From Liquidambar formosana (lineage: Eukaryota; Streptophyta; Magnoliopsida; Saxifragales; Altingiaceae), in the NCBI GenBank assembly GCA_039720395.1, contig CM077826.1:25190430-25254429 (forward strand): 64,000 nt of DNA. Reading direction: 5' to 3'. Numbering within the stretch: position 1 is the stretch's first letter; the number at the start of each line of letters is the position of its first letter. This document shows, piece after piece, positions 45,480 through 56,035 of this stretch. The notes beneath the pieces are model-generated. The model worked only from the letters and a program-made list of their open reading frames with translations, was not told where the DNA came from and ran no database searches. The position numbers were made by a program, and so were the translations under genes.

Positions 45480-45670
45480 TTTTTCTTTCTTTTTTTTTTT
45501 TTTTTTTAATTTTTATTTGCCAAACAAGAGGTATCCCAAGCCATTAGGCCCCAGAGTAATTCCTCGTGGTGCACAAATCACCCGCAAGCCCATGTATTCG
45601 ATAGTATGGAATCGGAGATTCAAATTTGAAACCTACGGTTCTTAAGCTATTCTGGACTTCCGGGTCCCAT
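45480..45670 (-). mobile_element. SINE-like sequence with poly-A tail
   Basis: On the minus strand a tRNA-like head (AGAATAGCTTAAGAACC, then GGTTTCAAATTTGAATC) leads to GGCAAATAAAAATTAAAAAA, with the A-tail seen as poly-T at 45485-45509. The box B match is weak. Confidence 0.4.
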
Positions 45671-46609
45671 GTATTCTTTGTTAAATCTGAAAATGTAATC
45701 TAAAAGTATCAAAAGTTGTCAAGTATTGCTTGTAACCACTTGCATATGGACATGTCACCATCATAACAAATCCAGCATCATTTGATAGGTCCGTAAAAAT
45801 AAAATTTACGTGATTCCATCTCAAAAATTAAACTAGTTTTCAATGGTTCCTATGACTTTCCTTGCACTGTGGTGAGTAAAACTGTGTTTTAATTCCAACT
45901 CCTACTTCATTAGTAGTAAGAAAGATATGGAGACAGAGTCTTTGACGGGTCTCCTATGGTATATAACGATTCAACAAATCAGACCAAATGATCGATACTA
46001 CTCTTTGTCACCTTCGCTGCTTTTTTCTTTTCATTGAAAATTTTTAGTATGATGTCAGCGGATCAGTAATGGTCATTTGAAGGAGGGGTGTCAGTGTGGT
46101 TTGTTTCTATTATAATGGGTGTAAGTGTAATTTCAATAATGGAAGGATTGAATGTATTTATCAAATAACATTCGAGTCTTAGGTGTAATTTGTCCTATGA
46201 AATATCATCTTGGGATGCCTCTATAAGAAGGGGTAATACAATCATGCATGTGGGCACCCTATTAATTACAACTATTTTCCCTTAAGCATGCACTCGTGGC
46301 ACAAAAATGATATGATATACATGTTTGAAAAATAACACAATGTACAAATTGAATATTACAATTTATTTGAAGGAACACTTAACTGAAAACAAAAATATAC
46401 GGAAAAGGCCGCTGTCCTTAAAACTGATTTTGCCCCTCAAGAAGTACTTGGTGCAATGAGGGTAGTGGCAGCCGAGTTATATCTAGGTTATGATAACCAT
46501 GACCATGCCGGAAAGTGCACACTCATAATACTTAATTGCAATGAAAGTAGTCAATCACGCCCTATTCAACATTTAAACAAAAGCTGGAGTAAGTGGAGAG
46601 ATTGACCTT
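45671..46609. other. No recognisable gene
   Basis: Unassigned AT-rich sequence. Confidence 0.35.
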
Positions 46610-46742
46610 GACCACATTTGTTTGAACAAAATTAGAATGAAATGAAATGAGATTTCAATAGTGAGCGGTCACGTTCACAATTGAAATCTCATTTCATTAT
46701 ATTCTGATTCTCTCGATTCCGCCCAAGCAAAACAAACATGCC
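46610..46742. mobile_element. 133-bp MITE-like inverted repeat
   Basis: AATGAAATGAGATTTCAAT on the left is mirrored by ATTGAAATCTCATTTCATT on the right, with outer ends GACCACATTTGTTTG and CAAACATGCC. The motif resembles the 29969-30190 MITE. Confidence 0.55.
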
Positions 46743-46870
46743 CTGAATTCACCTTGTCCAACGATTCAAGATCAATTGGGGGGGGGGGGAGAGAGAGAAA
46801 TGAAAACAGGCTCGGTTGAACAATTGTCCCTTCTGTATTTTTATTTGTTATAATAATAATGGTGAGCTGG

Positions 46871-47043
46871 AAGCATCATCTTAGATGAGGAGCTATTATG
46901 AGGAGTTATCCTCACTATAATGAGGATTCAGGAGATAGGCATTACCTCTAACATACTTGTAAAGTTACAGCAGTAGAAGATAAATGCCCATCTCCTGATA
47001 AAAGTGAAGATTACATGATAGATCATGATCTAAGATGATGCTT
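46871..47043. mobile_element. 173-bp MITE with perfect 16-bp inverted ends
   Basis: AAGCATCATCTTAGAT at 46871-46886 is inverted exactly at 47028-47043. No target duplication is clear. Confidence 0.65.
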
Positions 47044-47911
47044 ATCCACTATTGCTTGTGCTCTCACCAAAGGGCCTCTCAAAATTCAAACGATCCCAGG
47101 TTGGTTTTTGTTGTAGAAGATGCACAAAGTTCCTAAAATCCTTAAAAGCAGCTTAATTTGATGGAGTCCCATGTTCCTCTCAAAGATGATTCCTGCAAGA
47201 AAAGTTTCTTTTTTTTTAAATTTTTTTAAAGAAAGAAAAAAAGAGAGGCTCCGGCCTCTAGGTAGAGGTGTTTCTTGACTTTTCCGCAACTTTCTTTATC
47301 CTTCCTTCCTAGCCAGATGGACATCACTGTTCTGGACCTCCACTACTTAGTGAGTTAGTGCTGTTTTTTTGGCCTCACATTTTCAATAATTAGACCATAT
47401 GCATATATGAATATGAATTTTTCTTTTTTTTTAAAAAATAAAAAAATAAAAAAATAAGAAAAAAAGGCCCTGTAAGAGTTAGAAACCCATTTCACAATAA
47501 AAAATCCACACTCAAAAAAATTTATACACAGCCAGAGGAAGAAAGACTGGAACTCAATTGATTATATTAAACAAAGAAATCAATCAAACACCAAAATGAG
47601 GAAGATAGGTAACCATATTAATTGAAATTAAACTATTTGAAAAGAACCATCTGTGTAAGTAGAAAGACCCAGAGCACTTTTTGATCTTTCCTTCAAAGAA
47701 AGCCTGCTGGACCATCATGCTTTAAAAATGGACACAACAATACGTGGCCCTAAAAGACCCCGTTAAAGGAAACAAGAAACAGCTAAGAGGGGTTCCCTTG
47801 AAACTATGTTTCACTGCTGCAATCAAGAGTAAAACAGCAGGAACCAAAGTATTGAGGTTCTGACCTCGGTGACTGAATTCCTAGAGGCAACAAAGATTGT
47901 AATTCGACGAA
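47044..47911. other. Downstream region of the zinc-finger gene
   Basis: The part next to 47912 should hold its 3' untranslated region; I could not fix a polyadenylation site. Poly-A/T runs lie at 47200-47240 and 47420-47465. Confidence 0.4.
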
Positions 47912-49639
47912 TTAGATGACTGAATTGTAAGAGGAAGATGCATAACCAGCTGCATGTACAGGCTGAATGAAGGCAGACTCAATACTCTCTTCAACCTCCA
48001 TGGCCGGAATCTCATTGAGATCAAAACTTTTAATTGTACGACCAGTGCCACTGGCTTCTCCCATCGATGATGCTACTTGGCTTGATGGAGCTTCAACTGG
48101 ACTGGTCCAATGACACCTCTTGTGACCCCCGAGAGCCTGACCCGTTGGGAAATTTTTGTTGCAAATCCTGCATTGGTGTCCTGTACGTACCACAACCCTT
48201 GAGCTAGCAGCAGCCTTTTCACATTCCTCTGTTTCATCGACTAGAGCAGTGGGGTAGTTGGCATAATGTTCTTCATCCTCAGCAACAGAGGCGTAGGCAG
48301 ATTCATCATCCATGGTGTGACGTCTCTTCTTGACTTTGCTATGGCTGGACCTGTGACCACCCAAGGCTTGGTGGGTTGGGAATGATTTGTTGCAAGTGCT
48401 GCATTTGTATCTCTCAGGCATTTGCTTGTTGATTGGGTCAACTGGAGGAGCAATTTGGCCAAGTGTTTCCAAATCTCTCAACTTCATTTTTCTCCCATTT
48501 TTCTTTGACTTCTCAACCATGTTACAGCTATTTGATTCTTCCATATGATCATCTCTAAGACTAGGACAGTCCGTATTCTTCCATCCAGAATTCATGATCA
48601 ATGGTTTTTCTGGAAGAAACTGAGTCTTTAACAAAGCCTCTCCTTTGCCTCTTTCCATCCCTTTCAGTGGAATCTCACTGCTGTTCCCATCATCAGTGTT
48701 AGACCCTGTTTCATCAGTTTTGAGCTTCTTTGCCGCACAATTCCTTCCTTGTCCCACTGGTGACACCTCAATCCTTCGCTTCTTCTCTGATGGGGCAACG
48801 CATTCAGTATCTTGATTCTTGTCCTCAATTTCGACCATGTTCGATAAGGAATTGCTGTTAATTGTGGCCTCAGATACGTCAACTCTTTGCTTATTATAGG
48901 ATCGGCCAGAATTGAGGGAATATTCCTCGCAAACCTGAGCTAGCATCATGAGATTATATAAAGCATCCGGCATCTGCTCCTCTGAACCCAAACTAGAACC
49001 ATTGCCAGCACGACCGGTGGAGGCAGTTCTTTCCCGGCCTCTTCGGGCAGTGGTAGACCCCCCTGAGAGAGACTCTGATAAATCAACAACTGAGACTGAG
49101 CCAAGAGCTTTATTAATTGAATCAATATGATTATCCGTCTGCTTCTGTGCTATGGCGTCTGACAAGGTGGAGGATGAAGTGTTTCTCGATGTCGACATTG
49201 GAGGTTGAATTCCCCTCCATTCCCTCTCAGGATGGCACCTCATGTGCCCAAACAAGGACTTCATGGACGGAAAGTCCTTACCACAGAGCGAACAGGTCGG
49301 CTTCTTGCTATTAAGATCATCATCAGCGACATGTACGTGTTTTTTGAGCACTGGGTATTGAGTCCTATTGAGGAGGGCGGCGCCTTCCTTGTTGGGTTGA
49401 AGGTGAATTCTCATGTGACCTCCCAAACCTTTACCGGAGCTGAATCCCTTGTTGCAGACTTTGCAAACCCAAGAAGGCTCAGCCTTTTCCGTAGGGCTTT
49501 GAGGTTGATCATGGATGCCTTCTTCGCCGCTGAACTCACTGGAGTTTGGAATCTTGAGCTTGATCCACAGTCGTCCATTGGTAGTGATGGTCGTCAGCTT
49601 CAAAGGCATGTCCAACTGATACTCTTGATCATCGTCCAT
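47912..49639 (-). CDS. C2H2 zinc-finger transcription regulator, four fingers, EAR motif
   Basis: Intronless, 575 codons, starting MDDDQEYQLDM at 49639. The frame is open 36 codons further upstream, but that part runs through a (TA)n repeat and is unlikely to be translated. Fingers 1 and 2 lie at about residues 59-79 (VCNKGFSSGKGLGGHMRIH) and 116-136 (CSLCGKDFPSMKSLFGHMR). Fingers 3 and 4 lie at about 413-433 and 490-510, both with the plant QALGGH signature. A 275-residue acidic/Ser-rich linker containing EKKRRIEVSP separates the pairs. A C-terminal DLNEIP (about 540-545) is an EAR-type repression motif, suggesting a nuclear transcriptional repressor. It fits the plant ZAT-like C1-type group, but at unusual length. 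It is the only apparently intact host gene here. Confidence 0.9.
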   Translation of the reverse strand: MDDDQEYQLDMPLKLTTITTNGRLWIKLKIPNSSEFSGEEGIHDQPQSPTEKAEPSWVCKVCNKGFSSGKGLGGHMRIHLQPNKEGAALLNRTQYPVLKKHVHVADDDLNSKKPTCSLCGKDFPSMKSLFGHMRCHPEREWRGIQPPMSTSRNTSSSTLSDAIAQKQTDNHIDSINKALGSVSVVDLSESLSGGSTTARRGRERTASTGRAGNGSSLGSEEQMPDALYNLMMLAQVCEEYSLNSGRSYNKQRVDVSEATINSNSLSNMVEIEDKNQDTECVAPSEKKRRIEVSPVGQGRNCAAKKLKTDETGSNTDDGNSSEIPLKGMERGKGEALLKTQFLPEKPLIMNSGWKNTDCPSLRDDHMEESNSCNMVEKSKKNGRKMKLRDLETLGQIAPPVDPINKQMPERYKCSTCNKSFPTHQALGGHRSSHSKVKKRRHTMDDESAYASVAEDEEHYANYPTALVDETEECEKAAASSRVVVRTGHQCRICNKNFPTGQALGGHKRCHWTSPVEAPSSQVASSMGEASGTGRTIKSFDLNEIPAMEVEESIESAFIQPVHAAGYASSSYNSVI

Positions 49640-49712
49640 GATAAGAAAAAAGAGAAGAAGAAAAAACCTAGAGAAAAGAAAGCAGCTAATCAATCTATCT
49701 AGCTCGCTCGCT

Positions 49713-49714
<2 letters not shown>

Positions 49715-49744
<30 letters not shown>
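49715..49744. repeat. (TA)15 microsatellite in the zinc-finger gene leader
   Basis: An uninterrupted TA run about 75 bp upstream of the start codon, in what is probably the 5' untranslated region or promoter. Confidence 0.9.
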
Positions 49745-49748
<4 letters not shown>

Positions 49749-49749
49749 C

Positions 49750-50210
49750 ACTACCTATAAAAGGATTAGGATTAGTTCACCTTATTTGATTAGGATTAGT
49801 TTATATACTACCTATAAAAGGATTAGGATTAGTTTACCTTATTTTATTAGGATTAGTTTTCTTTATATCTATATCTATATCTATCTATTCTATACTACCT
49901 ATAAAAAGATGAATGTGAGAAAAACTTTTGATTGACTAATATACACTTATTTTAATTTTTAAATACACAACTACCCTTCTACATATATAGGAAATATATA
50001 ACAATATAAAACATATACCTTAATAAGAATTTTAAGGAAACTATAAAACACATACCTTAATAAGAATTCTAAGGAAACTATAAAACACATACCTTAATTC
50101 ATATATAATAAATAAACAGTCGGGTTAAATAAAACCAAATCCAAATACACATACCTTGATAAGAATTTTAAGAAAACTATAAAACACATACCTTAATTCG
50201 TATATATATA
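49750..50210. repeat. Short tandem repeats upstream of the zinc-finger gene
   Basis: CTACCTATAAAAGGATTAGG occurs at about 49751 and 49808, with a partial copy at about 49897, each followed by further GGATTAGG-like motifs. From 50000 a second unit, ACTATAAAACACATACCTTA, recurs at about 50040, 50078 and 50176. Confidence 0.75.
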
Positions 50211-50991
50211 ATATCAAATTCTTATTCTCTTATTATTTTTTCAAGTTTGATTTTATTAAATCACTTACTCATTGTTCTGCAGGTTACCGACAAACTAAGG
50301 GCAAGGAAAGTTAGAAAGCACGTGCTACCATGGGTTCTCACAATGCTAGGAATCACACATAAACACCATTCGACCCAACTTAAATCATATATACAATAAG
50401 TAACTACAACCAGACAGAAGGTTGATTTAATTAGTGCATAGTTTGCCTTTGCTTTGTCTTTTGTGCTTTTTGCTCTTTCAATTTCAAGCTTTGTTTTCTT
50501 TTGCAAGGTCATTTTTACCAACTATGTAGAACCATCGTTTAGGATTTTTTTTTCTACAAGGTCTATTGTACCTATGTTATGTTTGTTTAATTGCTTACCA
50601 AACTTTGTCAGAGAGGTGAGTATTAGTGACACTAAACAAATTTATGATTTTTTATTAATTATTCTTCTTTAAAATAAAATACAATAAAAAAAAATTCAAT
50701 TGTTATATATATATATCGGATGATGATCAGGTAAGCACGTTAGTTTATTGTATCAAAATCAAACTCTTCCAGCATCCATATACAATTCGATATCAAATCA
50801 ATTCTCATAACCAATAAATTTATAAAAAAACATATTCTGAAAGTGTAATTTAGGCCTTCCAATTTCAAAGGTACTATTTCATTTTCCTCAATTTCGACCA
50901 ACTTTCTATATATTGTTATTAATATTTTTGAAATTATCATTCTTATATTGGTTAAAAGTGTTCATATGCAACGCACGTGTGCTATAACTAG
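49887..50991 (+). mobile_element. Helitron-like element A
   Basis: The 3' end is well formed: hairpin GCACGTGTGC (50973-50982), then CTATAA and CTAG (50988-50991), followed by T. The 5' end is less certain; TCTATACTACCTATAAAAAG near 49889 has the TC start and AT-rich character expected. No Rep/helicase coding sequence, so non-autonomous. Confidence 0.55.
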
Positions 50992-51389
50992 TTTATATAG
51001 AAAGACGGTTTCCCAAGAAAAGAAAAAATATGAACAATGATAGTGAATATCTGATTGCCTAGAGAAAGAATTAAAAGGTGAAAAGTCTTCCAAAAGTTGC
51101 ATATCTACCTCTTCATATTGAGGTTTCCTCGATCAAAATAAGATAATTCCCATCAATTTCTTCAATCCTTTCTATAGCTACAGTCGTTGTATAGCTACAA
51201 TCAGAATCCAACATTGAATTAATTTACTTTATTTTTGTGCAGGTCATTATGTTTTTATTAAAGTGTGATGAACATACGACGACCAACAAAAACCTTGCTA
51301 AGAATTTAGAAATCTTCATGCATTTTCCTTTTAAATATAATTATTATCATTTAAAATGTTTACGTTTAACGCACATGTGCTATAGCTAG
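50992..51389 (+). mobile_element. Helitron-like element B
   Basis: The 3' end has hairpin GCACATGTGC (51371-51380), then TATAG and CTAG (51386-51389), followed by T: almost the same terminus as element A. It appears to start directly where A ends (TTTATATAGAAAGACGG). Confidence 0.5.
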
Positions 51390-51895
51390 TATATATAAAA
51401 CAGAGGAATGGCACCCTCTTGTGTGCCATGTGTCAACATAAGATTGTTTTCTTTTTCTTTTCTTTTTTTTGTTTTTTTTTGTTTTTTTTTTGGCTTTTCA
51501 CGTGCTGAAACAGTGACAGTTGGAGAAATTTTTTAGGCAAAATTACTTTTTAGTAACGCTTTTGCAACCTAATACCAAAAAAGGATATTATGTGTCAACT
51601 TACTACAAATTGACTACAACTCTGCGCCAAAATGACAACTAATTTCCATTTTTTCGTATTGAGTTGGGAAGTAGCCACTAAAATGTAATTTTTCCAAAAA
51701 GTTACTTTTAGTGGCTTCTGCGAAAACTATTTTTAGTGATCACTTTCTAACTTAATACCAAAAAAAGGATAGTCTATCAACTTGCTACAAATTGACTTGA
51801 TAAATGCTTTGAAGGAGTACTAACTTTCTTTGTTTGGTATCAAGCTAGGAAGTGGTCACCAAAAGGTAAATCTCTCACCTTTTTTTTTTTTTTTG

Positions 51896-53190
51896 TGTGT
51901 GTGTATTGCTATTAGCCTTAATGGTTTTAACCCCATGGTTTTGATGATAACAATACATAGTAAGATGTTTAAGAACTAATGAGCATTTAAGTGATGAATT
52001 TAGACAGGTATCAAAACCACAAAATGTTTCAAGAATCAATGATCAATTTGCAAAAGCAAACAAAGCATAAGATCATATGAAAATAGAGTAAATGGATCCA
52101 TCTATCATTCAAGATTTATCACAAGTCTATGAGTGAGAATTTTAGGAAATTATTGTAAAATTAATTTCAATCATTGCTCACACAAGGATTAAAGGGCTTA
52201 GAACCTTGCAAAAATTGACAAATTTAAAACCCTATGCAATTCACTTTGAACCTAGAGTTTGTGAAAATTTCTAGTCTGAAAACAGAGATTTTCAGACGGC
52301 TGAAACTATGTTTCAGCCAGCTAAAAATGACCCCTTCTATAAAATCAGCTCTCTGGAATTTTCAGATGGTTCTTTAAGCCAGCTGAAATATCTTTGAGCC
52401 GGCTGAAAGTGAGGTTTGAGATGGCTGAAAGTCCTGCTCTTTGGTTCCACAATTACACCCTCTCTGGAATTTTCAGCAGCCTTATTCAAATGGCTGAAAG
52501 GGAAGTTTTAGATGGCTGAAAGTTGTTTCAGCCAGCTGAAATCCTCAGGCAGAGGTCTAACGGCTAGTTTTATAACGGACTTTTGAAGCATTAAATGCCC
52601 ACCAAACCCCCTTTCCCGGCATTTATTGCTACAGAACGGCTATTTTGGACTCCTTGTGTATAAATATAAGCTTTGAGCTCATTTATGGGCATTCATTGAG
52701 CTACAAACAAGAAAACCAATTATAAGCCCTAATTTCACTTATGAGCATTCATTGAAATCAATCAATAGCTGAGTGTGCTTTCATTTTCTGTGTATCTACT
52801 CTTTAGAGGAGCTTTCTTTGAGCACAAAATCATTTCCAAACATCTTGTATCAAAAGGTTGTGTGAACCCTCATTTGTAAGCACTTGAGAAGTGTGTATTT
52901 GGCTAAGTGTTGGTGAAGAACACTTGATTTGTAAAGGTTTGCTGCTCCACCTTAAAGGAGAGTGATAGTGGATTGGTGAATCCTTAAGCGAGCTCTTGAG
53001 GCGAGGACGTAGGCAGGAGGCTGAACCTTGTTAACATCGTTTGCATTCTCTTACTCTTAAACTCCTTATTATTGCTCAATCTTATATTCATTCTTGTTTG
53101 CAATAATCTTATTTTTGAGTTTGCTATTAATTTTTAATTTGGCCTATAACCCTATTCACCCTCCTCTAGGGTTATTTACTTGGGACAACA
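51896..53190 (+). mobile_element. Copia-like solo LTR
   Basis: The early TTTTGATGATAACAATAC and the 3' end TATTCACCCTCCTCTAGGG, then TTGGGACAACA, are copia LTR hallmarks. The TATA box is TATAAATA at 52659-52666. A palindrome cluster (52290-52541) lies just upstream of it. The exact start in the TG-rich run near 51896 and the TSD could not be fixed. Confidence 0.65.
52290..52541. promoter_or_regulatory. Cluster of TTTCAGCCRGCTGAAA-type palindromes upstream of the LTR TATA box
   Basis: Near-palindromic 16-mers are centred at about 52297.5, 52318.5, then 52380.5, 52400.5, 52422.5, then 52491.5, 52513.5 and 52533.5. Spacing within clusters is 20-22 bp. A further degenerate copy near 52367 is out of register. 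They end about 120 bp upstream of the TATA box. Confidence 0.75.
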
Positions 53191-54198
53191 ATTACTTGCT
53201 CTTTCTCACGCGGTGAAAGTAAGTTGACATTTGATGTTCACTAAATATCTCTTTGTTTTTATGTGGGAGGATTAAAAAACCCACATAATACAATATTCAA
53301 CCCAAACTTAATAGACTGTACTATATTTCTCCGTTTTCTTTGTGCCTATTCATTTCCCCTCCTAAAAATTGAACATATAAAATTAAACTATAAATAGTTA
53401 TAATTAAAAAGAGAGACAAATAGAGGAAAGGAGGATTAAAAAAAGAAAACACGATCCATGGGAATCTTCACATGCTCTCGATTTGCTTCCGACACGAATA
53501 AAAAAAAAAAAATCTATTTTAATCAAAATTCTTCTATATGGTTAATTACATAAAGTTGAAAAGATTTATACTTTCTCTTATTTTCTTCTCCTTTTGGCTT
53601 TTTCTCCTATTCTTTTTCTTAGTCTAGACTTTTTTCTCATTTTTTTATGCTCTAATCTTAAATATATTTTTGATATTTTTCCCCATGGTTTTCCACTATT
53701 TGTGCAACCCACTCAAAACCTCATGGAAGGCCAAGATTCATCATTGTCATACATTTTACAATCTCTACTATCGGATTTCGAGACACCTTCAACGGCTATA
53801 CTTGCATTGATATATACCAACATGTTAAAACCATGATTGTGGGATGGGCTAGGCTCTAGAGAATCTTAATCTTTTTTCACCAAATATCATAACATGTCAG
53901 TTCCTTCATTCTTTTACAAGTTTCCACCATTAAATTAATTGTTTTTCAAAATAATTTATCTTTTTCGGGAGTATAATTAAATATTGTATGATACATTACG
54001 CTAACATCACACCAAAGATTATTTTAATTGAACTATTTTATTTATTTTTGTCTATATCTTTTAAATTTAATCGACATATTATATTAACAAATACACTTTA
54101 CTATTTTAAAGAATAAGTATTCTATTAAAATTCTAATTTGCTAATAATATTATTTTTTTTTTAAATTAATCCGTGCGTCACACGGGTTCTAAAGCTAG

Positions 54199-55142
54199 TA
54201 CTATATATATAATGGAGGAAATGAGCCTTGGTGATGCCACGTGTCAAATTTATAAATTTCAATTTTTTTTTTTTTCAAATCACATGCTGAACAGTAGAAC
54301 GCATTGGCCAAAAAATGGCAAATATTACATTTTAGTGTCCCCTTTATAACCTAATACCAAAAAAGGGATAATGTCTATCAACTTGCTATAAATTAACTAT
54401 ATACTTACGTCAAAATAACTATCAATTTTCTTTGTTTTGTAGTACTATTTTTGAATGCCTATCTACATTGCTCCCAGTCATCAGATCAAAAACACATGTA
54501 GAGATTCTAGCCATTCTTTATACACACAAGTGCCTATAAATAAGAAAAGCCTCATTTGGCATAGGCACCAATTTCATATCTTATAAACAACTTATTCTCT
54601 AAGTAAAATATAGAGTTCACAGTGATGATTTGAGAGAGAAAGAGAAAAAGAGGGCAAGAGATAGAACTTAAAAGAACTTTAAAGATATGGAAGTAACACA
54701 CCAAAGCCCAAAGCTAACCCAACTCATATAGCTCTGTATATAAATTGTCACTACTATGGAACCCTTTTCCTCTCTTACCTTCCCCATCTTTTCAATATTT
54801 CATCCTCTAAACATATAAAAATGAGTAGAAGAAGAAGCAAGCAAACCCAAGAAACAAAAGCCAACAAGCAATCTTTCACTTTAATGGGGGGATCGAGTCC
54901 TATGGCATTATCAAGTGTATCGAATTACATAGAATAAAGAGAGTCATTTCCAAAAAAGAGTCTAAGATTGGTTTCATTCCTTTGTACAACAAACCCCTAT
55001 TGGGGATTCTCAAGAAAATCATAAATAAAAATTACGATAAAAAACAATAATAAAACAATGTTATTGATAGAAGCGAAGTGGCGGGTTGAGGCACAAGTAT
55101 CTCATTCTCCTTAAGACGATTCGTATCTCTATGGAAACTAGT
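54199..55142 (+). mobile_element. Possible Helitron-like element D (5' part certain, end unclear)
   Basis: It begins TACTATATATATAATGGAGG directly after element C's CTAG, then GCCACGTGTCAAAT and the AATACCAAAAAAGGGATA block shared with C. A CTAGT at 55139-55143 may be its end, but no terminal hairpin precedes it. Confidence 0.35.
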
Positions 55143-55764
55143 ATATATATAAGACGGTGACTGAGATTTGGAAAGAAAAAAAAATACTAATAATAGTTGA
55201 TATTTGGAGCAAGAAGGGCACACGAAGTTAGCTTGGCTAGCAAGAAAATAGTAGTTGAATGTTTGTTTTGATTTTTGAGCAAAATACGAATATATAGGGA
55301 AACCAGTTCTTATAGGCAATTTAGGAAACATAAAGAGAAGATAAATCCGAATCTAATTGTAATCCAAAAGCTGGTAGACCCACCAAAAAAAAAAAAAAAA
55401 ACCCACAAATCTCTTTGCTATTATGAAGGCTCCCCTCCATTAATTATGTGACAAGCTAGCTACCCTCACAAGTCACAATCTCATTTCAACAATAACCACA
55501 GCAACGTGATCAATTTTCTATGGTATTGTTCCCAAACTCCTCCATTCTTTTACTCTTGAAATTCATTGAAGTCCCTTTGTATTTGAATTCTACCCTCTCT
55601 CTCTATAGATAGATTCACTCTCTGCCATTTCTTTTTTTTCTTTTTTTTTTCCCCTTTAATTTTTTCACAAACCATGATAATTTTATAGATTTAGTAATTC
55701 AACCAAGTATAATACAAGATACAAAAACAGACTATAACAAAGAAACAGAAACAAAACAAAAAAG
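55143..55764. other. No recognisable gene
   Basis: Unassigned, with a (CT)n patch near 55596-55604 and poly-T at 55630-55650. Confidence 0.35.
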
Positions 55765-56035
55765 AGCTTATCATATAAATGACATAGCCAGTAAGCAATT
55801 CGAAGAACAAAAGCCAAAACTCTATTCATACTTTCTGTCTCTACATACGCATCTATATATATATATATATATATACATACTTTTTTAATACTCTTGAAAA
55901 AAGAGCTTATAATATAAATGACATAGCCGGTAAGCAATTCGAAGAACAAAAGCCAAAACTCTATTCATACTTTCTATCTCTACATACGCACATATATATA
56001 TATATATATTCTTTTTTAATACTCTTGAAAGCCAT
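55765..56035. repeat. 138-bp tandem duplication containing (TA)n
   Basis: GAGCTTATCATATAAATGACA at 55765 recurs as GAGCTTATAATATAAATGACA-like sequence at 55903. Both copies carry a (TA)n run after TCTACATACGCA. The copies are nearly identical, so the duplication is recent. Confidence 0.88.

Larger units (their letters stand above)
51390..54198 (+). mobile_element. Helitron-like element C, split by a solo LTR
   Basis: It starts TATATATAAAACAGAGG at 51390, right after element B, with the CCATGTGTCAAC block seen in related starts. The 3' end has hairpin CCGTG-CGTCA-CACGG (54171-54185) and CTAG at 54195-54198. The copia solo LTR (about 51896-53190) interrupts it. Repeats of AATACCAAAAAAGGATA occur internally (about 51571 and 51757) and in the next element (54353). 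Confidence 0.5.

Noticed and set aside
49205..49702. 165-codon plus-strand ORF opposite the zinc-finger gene
   Set aside because: It is antisense to two conserved zinc fingers and shows no domain; the fingers explain the sequence.
49640..49747. Upstream extension of the zinc-finger ORF starting MYIYIYIYI
   Set aside because: It reads through a TA microsatellite and a hydrophobic stretch unlike the family; the ATG at 49639 gives the expected N-terminus.
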